From NCBI RefSeq assembly GCF_052180275.1, contig NZ_CP197465.1, positions 1,922,001 through 1,986,000 on the forward strand: a stretch of 64,000 nucleotides of DNA, given 5' to 3'. The stretch's first letter is position 1, and every line of letters starts with the position of its first letter. A model generated the notes under the pieces. That model searched no databases and was not told the origin of the DNA. It was given only the letters and a program-made list of their open reading frames with translations. The DNA is from Kumtagia sp052180275. GTDB lineage: Bacteria > Pseudomonadota > Alphaproteobacteria > Rhizobiales > Rhizobiaceae. The position numbers and the translations under genes are program-made. Shown piece after piece: positions 58,448-64,000 of this stretch.

Positions 58448-60726
58448 GTCAGTTCCCGATACTCCAGTTCAGGTGGCTCGAAGGCCCGTACTTCCGGCGC
58501 CTCGCCCTCGAATTTCTCCACGAAGACAATGGTCGTGTGGGCCGTCGGCCCTTGCGCCAGCCGCGAGGTTGGCTTGTCGAGTGTCAGCACATTGACATTG
58601 CCATGCCGGTCAAGCCCTTCGGCGTCGAGGTCGAGCCAGGCGCCGGTCGACATCTGTAGCACGCCCGGGGCAATATCATTGCTGAGGATAGCGCCGCCGA
58701 GACACGAGCCCCGTGCGGATCGGACGAGAATGACGTCGCCATCGCGAATGCCGCGCTTGCCCGCTTCCGAGGGGTGAATCCGGGCAGGCTCCCGTCCGCC
58801 GATCTTTCCGTTGCGGGAGTGCCGGCCGAGATCGAGTTGGCTGTGCAGTTTGCGCGATGGCTGGTTGGATACGAGGTGAAGCGCACCTTCAGGCGCGTTC
58901 CCCAGCCATTCGGCTGGTTCGAACCAGGTCGGCTGACCCGGACAATCGTCGTAGCCGAAGCCTGCCACGCACTCCGAGCGGATTTCGATCCGGCCGGACG
59001 GCGTCGGCAGCGGGTGGGCAACGGGATCGCGGCGGAAATCCTGCATCAGCGCCTTGGGCTCGATGCGAGGCTCGAACCTGTGTTCGCCCATCGCCCAGAA
59101 CGTTTCGAAATCCGGGAGGTTGTAGCCATGGCGCACGGCCACGGCAACGCTCTCGCCATATATGTGCCGCAGCCAGTCCATCTCGTTGCGGCCCTCGGTG
59201 AACTGCTCGCCGAGACCGAGTTCGCTGCCGACCATTGCCAGGATGTCGTAGTCGTTGAGCGCCTGGCCGGCCGGTGCCAGCACCTGTTTCATCGCCACCA
59301 GATGCGGCTCGGCCTTGGCGATGCCGAGATCGTTGCGCTCGATCGGCAGGGTGCAAGGCAGGACGATGTCGGCATGCCGGGCGATGGCGTTCCACAACGG
59401 TTCCTGCACGACCACGAGATCCGGCTTCTTCCAGACACGATGGAGTCGCCTCAGGTCCTGCTGGTGATGAAATGGATTGCCACCGGCCCACCAGATCAGG
59501 CGGATGTCCGGATAGAGATGGCGCTCGCCATTATAGTCGAAAGGAGCGCCTGGATGTTCGAGCATATCTCCCAGTCGCGCGACCGGTATGAAGCGACGGA
59601 CCGGGTTCGAGAACTGAGGGAAGGCCGGCCAGGAAAAAGGCAGCGGTGCGTTCCCCACGCGGTTTGCGCCCGCATAGCCGGTGCCGAAACCGCCCCCAGG
59701 CAGGCCGATCTGCCCGAGCATTGCCGCTAGTGTGACGAGCATCCACACCGGCTGCTCGCCATGATCCGCTCGCTGCAGCGACCATGACAGCGACAGCATG
59801 GTGCGGCTCTTCGCCATGCGCCGCGCCAGGTCCCGCATGAGATCGGGTGAAAGACCGGTGATGGCGGATGCCCATTCCGGTGTTTTCGGCGTTCCGTCGC
59901 TTTCACCCAGGAGATAGGCGCGGAACTCGTCGTAGCCGACCGTGTGGCTGGCCAGGAACGCACGGTTTGCAAGCCTTTCCGTATCGAGGACATAGGCGAG
60001 GCCGAGCATTAGCGCGACGTCGGTGTTCGGGCGCGGCGCGATCCATTCGGAGTCCAGCGCCGCATCGACGTCGTCTCGCAACGGGCCAATGTTGACGAAA
60101 CGGGTGCCGCGCGCCCGGGCGGCGCGTAGCTGCTCGGGAACGCGGTGCCGGCTGACGCCGCCGGCGCTGACCTGCGCATTCTTGAGCGGCAGTCCGCCGA
60201 ATGCCACAAAGAGTTCGGTGTGGCCGACGATCAACTCCCAAGGCGTCTGGTTGTCGGCCATCCCGTCCTGGCTGCCGATGATGTGCGGCAGGACAACCTC
60301 GGCGGCGGCGTGACTGTGGGTATTGACGGAGCGCACGTAACCGCCCGCCAGATTGAGAAAGCGATGTATCTGGCTCTGCGCGTGGTGGAAGCGGCCGGCG
60401 CTGGCCCAGCCGTAGGAGCCGCCGAAGATCGCCTCGTTGCCGCTTTCGGCAATGATCGCGCGCATGTGCCCGGCCAGCACGCGCGTGGCATGTTCCCACG
60501 ACGTCGGCACGAAGACGTCCTCGCCACGGGCCGCGCCGCTGTCGCCAGCCAGATAGCCGCGCCGGATCATCGGCTGCCCGATACGCATGGGACTGTGAAC
60601 GGCGTCCAGATAGTTGTCGCTGATGCGCGAATGATTGGGATCGTCCGCCGATGGAGACATCGCGACGAGCCGGCCACCCTCGACGACCGGATACGCAATG
60701 CCCCAATGGCTGAGGGTCGCGTTCAT
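58444..60726 (-). CDS. Molybdopterin oxidoreductase, BisC/TorA type, cytosolic
   Basis: 760 aa, DMSO reductase family. The N terminus has no Tat signal and no CxxC iron-sulfur motif, as in biotin sulfoxide reductase. The Mo-ligand Ser is in IFGGSYGWASAGRFHHAQSQ. Others: LIWWAGGNPFHHQQDLRRLH, VVQEPLWNAIARHADIVLPC, HLVSNQPSRKLHSQLDLG. It uses bis-MGD to reduce S- or N-oxides or to act on hydroxylated substrates. It overlaps MaoC upstream and SDR downstream by 4 bases each, so it belongs to the catabolic pathway and is not a stand-alone respiratory enzyme. Confidence 0.92.
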   Translation of the reverse strand: MNATLSHWGIAYPVVEGGRLVAMSPSADDPNHSRISDNYLDAVHSPMRIGQPMIRRGYLAGDSGAARGEDVFVPTSWEHATRVLAGHMRAIIAESGNEAIFGGSYGWASAGRFHHAQSQIHRFLNLAGGYVRSVNTHSHAAAEVVLPHIIGSQDGMADNQTPWELIVGHTELFVAFGGLPLKNAQVSAGGVSRHRVPEQLRAARARGTRFVNIGPLRDDVDAALDSEWIAPRPNTDVALMLGLAYVLDTERLANRAFLASHTVGYDEFRAYLLGESDGTPKTPEWASAITGLSPDLMRDLARRMAKSRTMLSLSWSLQRADHGEQPVWMLVTLAAMLGQIGLPGGGFGTGYAGANRVGNAPLPFSWPAFPQFSNPVRRFIPVARLGDMLEHPGAPFDYNGERHLYPDIRLIWWAGGNPFHHQQDLRRLHRVWKKPDLVVVQEPLWNAIARHADIVLPCTLPIERNDLGIAKAEPHLVAMKQVLAPAGQALNDYDILAMVGSELGLGEQFTEGRNEMDWLRHIYGESVAVAVRHGYNLPDFETFWAMGEHRFEPRIEPKALMQDFRRDPVAHPLPTPSGRIEIRSECVAGFGYDDCPGQPTWFEPAEWLGNAPEGALHLVSNQPSRKLHSQLDLGRHSRNGKIGGREPARIHPSEAGKRGIRDGDVILVRSARGSCLGGAILSNDIAPGVLQMSTGAWLDLDAEGLDRHGNVNVLTLDKPTSRLAQGPTAHTTIVFVEKFEGEAPEVRAFEPPELEYRELT

Positions 60727-61562
60727 GCCGGATCGATCTCGGCGATGCCGCCGTCGAGAACCGGACTATCCCGCTCGACGGTGCGCGCGGCGAACCGCAC
60801 GTTGCCGCCATCATGCCAACAGGAGAGCGTCATGCGCTCGCCGGGATATAGCGGGCCGCTGAACCGTGCCGCGAAGCGGGTCATGCGCGCAGGGTCCCCG
60901 CCGCAGAACTGCATCAGGATTTCGTGGCAGACGAGGCCGAATGTATTCGCGCCATGCATGATAGGCCGGTCGAAGCCGGCGGCGCGGGCAATCTCGGGCA
61001 CGGCATGCAGCGGGTTCAAGTCTCCCAGCAGCCTGAAGAGAAGCGGGCTGTCGGCCCGGCTTTCGATTTCCAGGGTCTTGTCCGGCCGTGCCTCGGGATT
61101 GCGGATGATCTCGAAGCTCTCGCCGCGATTGCCGCCGAAGCCGCCGCCGCCCATGACGACCATATTGGAGTAGGATGTGAAGATGGCATCGGCGCCGTCG
61201 AGGACCTCGGTCTTCAGCAGCACCATCGCCGGTCGGCCTTCACCCTTGTCTGTCATCCCGGCTACGGAGGGGCGGATTGTCAGGCGGCCGGAGGCAGCGA
61301 AAGGCTTGCGCATCCGCAGGTCGAGCCCGCCATGCACGACGTCGGCGAGATCGATGCCGGCGTCGGGCAGCCATGAATCGTCGAAACAGAGGTTCTGACC
61401 AAAACTCGGAAGGACCTTTAGCCCGTCTTCAAAAACGAAGGAGAGATCGCCATGCGCTCCAGCACCACTGCACAATGCATAGAGCATGGCGTCGCGCTCG
61501 CTGTAGGTGGTCTGCCGCTCCGGCATCCTGAGTGCGAGGATTTTGTCGGGGTCGATCGCCAC
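60723..61562 (-). CDS. MaoC-type (R)-hydratase, two hot-dog domains
   Basis: 279 aa from GTG 61562 (GGAAGG upstream). The N-terminal half is a degenerate hot-dog domain; the C-terminal half has the hydratase-2 motif LLFRLLGDLNPLHAVPEIAR, AAGFDRPIMHGANTFGLVCH with the catalytic Asp and His. It hydrates trans-2-enoyl-CoA to (R)-3-hydroxyacyl-CoA. First gene of the operon, downstream of the GTGCCGA-ATA-TTGAAAC operator, and overlapping the molybdoenzyme start by 4 bases. Confidence 0.9.
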   Translation of the reverse strand: MAIDPDKILALRMPERQTTYSERDAMLYALCSGAGAHGDLSFVFEDGLKVLPSFGQNLCFDDSWLPDAGIDLADVVHGGLDLRMRKPFAASGRLTIRPSVAGMTDKGEGRPAMVLLKTEVLDGADAIFTSYSNMVVMGGGGFGGNRGESFEIIRNPEARPDKTLEIESRADSPLLFRLLGDLNPLHAVPEIARAAGFDRPIMHGANTFGLVCHEILMQFCGGDPARMTRFAARFSGPLYPGERMTLSCWHDGGNVRFAARTVERDSPVLDGGIAEIDPA

Positions 61563-61625
61563 GCCAACCTTCCTGATCCCATTGGTTGGCCAAACCTTGC
61601 ACCTTGTTTCGAGAATTGCAACAGG

Positions 61626-61642
61626 GTGCCGAATATTGAAAC
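61626..61642. promoter_or_regulatory. Probable IclR operator, locus 2, site 1
   Basis: GTGCCGA-ATA-TTGAAAC, 64 bases upstream of the MaoC start on the minus strand. It matches the site at 63083-63099 at 15 of 17 positions, differing only by transitions. Confidence 0.65.
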
Positions 61643-61730
61643 ACCTTTTCTTGGACGAGTGGCCGCAGGCAGCGGCAAGCCTGCCGCCACCGGCCGCAAT
61701 ATTCGATGTCGGATGCTTATCCTTGAACCG

Positions 61731-62471
61731 CTACGCGCTGAAGCCGATCTGTTCGGAGAAACGTCGCGCGACTTCCATAACGTTCTTCATGAGCCGTGGC
61801 ATGGCCTTGGGTGCGAGACGGAAGGTGGGAAGGCTGATGCCGATCGTTCCGTATGCGATGCCGTCCGTTCCGATCACCGGCGCCGCCACGCCCGAGACGC
61901 CTTCGCGATATTCGTCAATGCCGACCGTCGCGCCGCTCCGGCGCGCTTCATCGATATCGGCCTGCAACGCCTCGACGTCGGTGATCGTCTTGTCGGTGAA
62001 GCGGATCAGTTTGAGATCCGCCAGCTTCGGTTCCGGCTCAGCCATCAGGAACGCCTTGCCGAAGGAAGAAGCGTGAACCGGCGAGCGGCTGCCCAACGGC
62101 GCGATTGCCTGCAGGTGCTGCGCGCAATCGACCTTTTCCACAATGATGACATCCGCCCCGTCGCGGCGCGTCAGAAGAGCGGTTTCGCCCGTCGCGTCGA
62201 CAAGCTCCTGAAGGTAGGGTCTGGCGGCCGCCCGCAGGTCTTGGCGGTGGAATGCACGGACACCGATTTCCCACATCCGTGTGGTCATCATGTAGCGCCC
62301 GTTGGGCTCGTCCTGCGTGACGTAACCCAACTGCGACATGACTTCGAGCATGCGGAAAGTGGTGCTTTTGTTCATTGCGGCGGCCCGCGACAGCTCTGCC
62401 ATGCGCACGGGTGCGTCATAGCTCGACAGCAGTTCAAGTAGCGTGAGCGCCTTTTCGACAGTGCCGCTCAT
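61731..62471 (-). CDS. IclR family transcriptional regulator (locus 2)
   Basis: 246 aa: winged helix (about 5-65: SGTVEKALTLLELLSSYDAP, RAAAMNKSTTFRMLEVMSQL), then the effector domain (VHASSFGKAFLMAEPE; GATVGIDEYREGVSGVAAPV). It lies upstream of the MaoC operon and probably controls that operon and the acyl-CoA dehydrogenase through the GTGYCRA-ATA-TTGAAAC motif. It differs clearly in sequence from the locus 1 IclR. Confidence 0.92.
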   Translation of the reverse strand: MSGTVEKALTLLELLSSYDAPVRMAELSRAAAMNKSTTFRMLEVMSQLGYVTQDEPNGRYMMTTRMWEIGVRAFHRQDLRAAARPYLQELVDATGETALLTRRDGADVIIVEKVDCAQHLQAIAPLGSRSPVHASSFGKAFLMAEPEPKLADLKLIRFTDKTITDVEALQADIDEARRSGATVGIDEYREGVSGVAAPVIGTDGIAYGTIGISLPTFRLAPKAMPRLMKNVMEVARRFSEQIGFSA

Positions 62472-62572
62472 GACTATTCCTCCGCCACATCCGTCGACTC
62501 AGCCATCGACCATAATTCTCTCAATTAAGCGAAAATCCTCCTACCGCGACCGGGCGTTGTAGGACAAGCATT

Positions 62573-62983
62573 TCACGGACGCTTGAGCTCCACTGCCTCG
62601 ACCGCGCCGCCGGAGTTCTTCCAGTTTGTGAAGCCGCCCTCGATATGCGCAACCGGAGCGAGGCCCATCTCCTGGGCAGTCTGGGTCGCGAGCGCCGAAC
62701 GCCAGGCCGACGCGCAATAGAAGACGAAGGTTTTGTCTTCCTGGAACACTGGTTTTGCGTAGGGACTTTGGGGATCGATCCAGAATTCCAGCATGCCCCG
62801 CGGGCAGGAAAAAGCGCCGGGGATCTTGCCCTCGCGCTGCAACTCACGCGGATCGCGCAGATCGACGAACACGACATCGTCCTTGCCATGCATCGCCAGC
62901 GCCTCGTCCATGCCGAGTGTTCTGATCCTGGCATTGGCTTGCGCGATCATGTCCTTGACCGGTCTGGTGATGTTCGACGGCAT
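62573..62983 (-). CDS. Rhodanese-like sulfurtransferase
   Basis: About 136 aa from ATG 62983 (MPSNITRPVKD); the frame begins at 63007. Single rhodanese domain: VVFVDLRDPRELQREGKIPG, active Cys in VFYCASAWRSALATQTAQE and the end HIEGGFTNWKNSGG. It transfers sulfane sulfur to a thiol acceptor or acts as a carrier. Divergent from the acyl-CoA dehydrogenase gene, with the second IclR-type motif between them. Confidence 0.9.
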   Translation of the reverse strand: MPSNITRPVKDMIAQANARIRTLGMDEALAMHGKDDVVFVDLRDPRELQREGKIPGAFSCPRGMLEFWIDPQSPYAKPVFQEDKTFVFYCASAWRSALATQTAQEMGLAPVAHIEGGFTNWKNSGGAVEAVELKRP

Positions 62984-63082
62984 GGTGCCAGGTCCTCGCT
63001 CAATCAAGACTGTGCCGATCGTTTTGTCGGCGGCGGTCTCACTATACGCGCATTGACAAGTTGTGCAAATTGATAAAACGTG

Positions 63083-63099
63083 GTGTCAAATATTGAAAC
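63083..63099. promoter_or_regulatory. Probable IclR operator, locus 2, site 2
   Basis: GTGTCAA-ATA-TTGAAAC: 7-bp arms with one mismatch around ATA, in the divergent gap between the rhodanese and acyl-CoA dehydrogenase genes. Confidence 0.68.
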
Positions 63100-63146
63100 G
63101 TTCGGGCACCGTGGGGACGGTGACCCAAACACGGAGTGTCAGAAGC

Positions 63147-64000
63147 GTGTCTCTTACCGATGACCAGCGGATGATTGCGGATGGCGTACGCGCCTTCGTC
63201 GAGCAGGAACTCATTCCGCATGAAACACTCGTGGAGGAAAAGGATCAGGTTCCTCCCGACCTGTTCGCCGAGCTTAAATCCAAGGCGATAAAGGCCGGAT
63301 ACTACGCGCTCAACATGCCCGAGGAACTCGGAGGTGGCGGGCTGGGACAGTCGCTGCGTTCGGCGGCCGAAATCGAGTTCGGCCGGACCACGAGAGCACT
63401 CTCCATCATCTGCAATCGACCCGCACCAATCCTCAAGAGCTGCGTCGGCGACCAGGTCGAAACCTATCTGAAGCCGGTCATCCGCGGAGAGCGCTGGGAG
63501 TGCTTCGGGCTGACCGAGCCAGGCGCGGGTTCGGATGCGCGCCAGATATCAACCAAGGCGGTTCGAGACGGCGACGATTATGTGATCAATGGCGAGAAGA
63601 TATTCATCACCATGGCGATGGTGGCTGACTTCATCATCCTGTTCGCGGTCACCGGCGTGGACGAAGCGCCCAAGGGGCCGCAGAAGCGGATCACCTGCTT
63701 CCTGGTCGACAAGAACCTTCCGGGCGTTTCGGTGCGGCCGCTCGCGCTGGTCGGCAATCGCGGGTTCAAGTCCTGTTCGATCGCTCTTGAGGATGTGCGC
63801 GTTCCCGCGCGCAACATTCTCGGCGAAGAAGGTGGCGGCTTCGCCATAGCCAAGAGCTGGATCTTCTCGGGGCGTATCATGCTTGCCGCGAATATGGTCG
63901 GCCTTGCAGAGCGCGCGATGGGGATCGCAGCGACGTATGCCAACACCAGGCGGGCCTTCGGCAAGACCATAGGCGAGTTCCAGGGTACGTCGTTCAAGCT
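63147..64000 (+). CDS. Acyl-CoA dehydrogenase, N-terminal part
   Basis: The frame from GTG 63147 (GGAG 10 bases upstream) is open to the window end: about 284 residues, incomplete. It has the ACAD pattern: SLTDDQRMIADGVRAFVEQE, FGLTEPGAGSDARQISTKAV, VINGEKIFITMAMVADFIIL, VPARNILGEEGGGFAIAKSW and TRRAFGKTIGEFQG. It catalyses FAD-dependent 2,3-desaturation of an acyl-CoA, whose product is the substrate type of the MaoC hydratase in the divergent operon. The catalytic Glu lies beyond the edge. Confidence 0.9.
   Translation, partial: MSLTDDQRMIADGVRAFVEQELIPHETLVEEKDQVPPDLFAELKSKAIKAGYYALNMPEELGGGGLGQSLRSAAEIEFGRTTRALSIICNRPAPILKSCVGDQVETYLKPVIRGERWECFGLTEPGAGSDARQISTKAVRDGDDYVINGEKIFITMAMVADFIILFAVTGVDEAPKGPQKRITCFLVDKNLPGVSVRPLALVGNRGFKSCSIALEDVRVPARNILGEEGGGFAIAKSWIFSGRIMLAANMVGLAERAMGIAATYANTRRAFGKTIGEFQGTSFK

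Overview
The window looks like a GC-rich alphaproteobacterial chromosome, most likely of the order Hyphomicrobiales (Rhizobiales). The grounds are inferred from content: a PntB tail, TRAP and IclR-controlled catabolic loci, FixJ-like response regulators, a CsgH-type curli chaperone in place of CsgC, and IS21, IS6 and ISAs1 elements. No rRNA, tRNA, CRISPR array or replication origin was seen. All calls come from reading the translated sequence; no database search was run.

Layout. 0-20 kb: end of pntB; the type II secretion ATPase gene gspE; a zinc-type (Zrg-like) ABC operon on the minus strand; then a catabolic locus under an IclR regulator (DUF1330 protein, TRAP membrane subunits, SDR, iron alcohol dehydrogenase, D-2-hydroxyacid dehydrogenase, secreted bicupin, TRAP binding protein). 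This locus is split in two by gspD, a prepilin peptidase and gspK. Three copies of a TATGGACA-N3-TGTCCATA operator mark its promoters. 20-31 kb: a large curli-type amyloid locus with three very long curlin-repeat proteins (719, 406 and 708 aa) that share a C-terminal module, smaller curlin-like proteins, CsgF, CsgG and CsgH, and a secreted Inh/SH3 protein. No CsgE is in the window.

31-41 kb: an insertion-sequence scar with IS6 remnants and a complete IS21 element that joins the start of a metallo-beta-lactamase-fold gene to the end of a hydantoinase B gene. Then come a TetR gene translationally coupled to a three-gene (split-beta) cobalt-type nitrile hydratase and an orphan molybdenum hydroxylase large subunit. 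41-55 kb: an MscS channel with a cyclic-nucleotide-binding domain, an NmrA-like/hydrolase/cupin group, many broken genes (kinase, CBS protein, two SDRs, HD fragment, carboxymuconolactone decarboxylase), and a coupled operon of a seven-PAS histidine kinase and three response regulators. 55-64 kb: a second IclR-controlled catabolic operon (MaoC hydratase, BisC-type molybdoenzyme, SDR, BKACE beta-keto acid cleavage enzyme, ABC binding protein), with a rhodanese and a divergent acyl-CoA dehydrogenase. A GTGYCRA-ATA-TTGAAAC motif lies at two of its promoters.

The most unusual content is the giant curlin array with its shared C-terminal module and repeated 3' hairpins. Next are the two self-consistent IclR operator sets, the split nitrile hydratase with histidine-rich subunits, and the seven-PAS kinase with three regulators.
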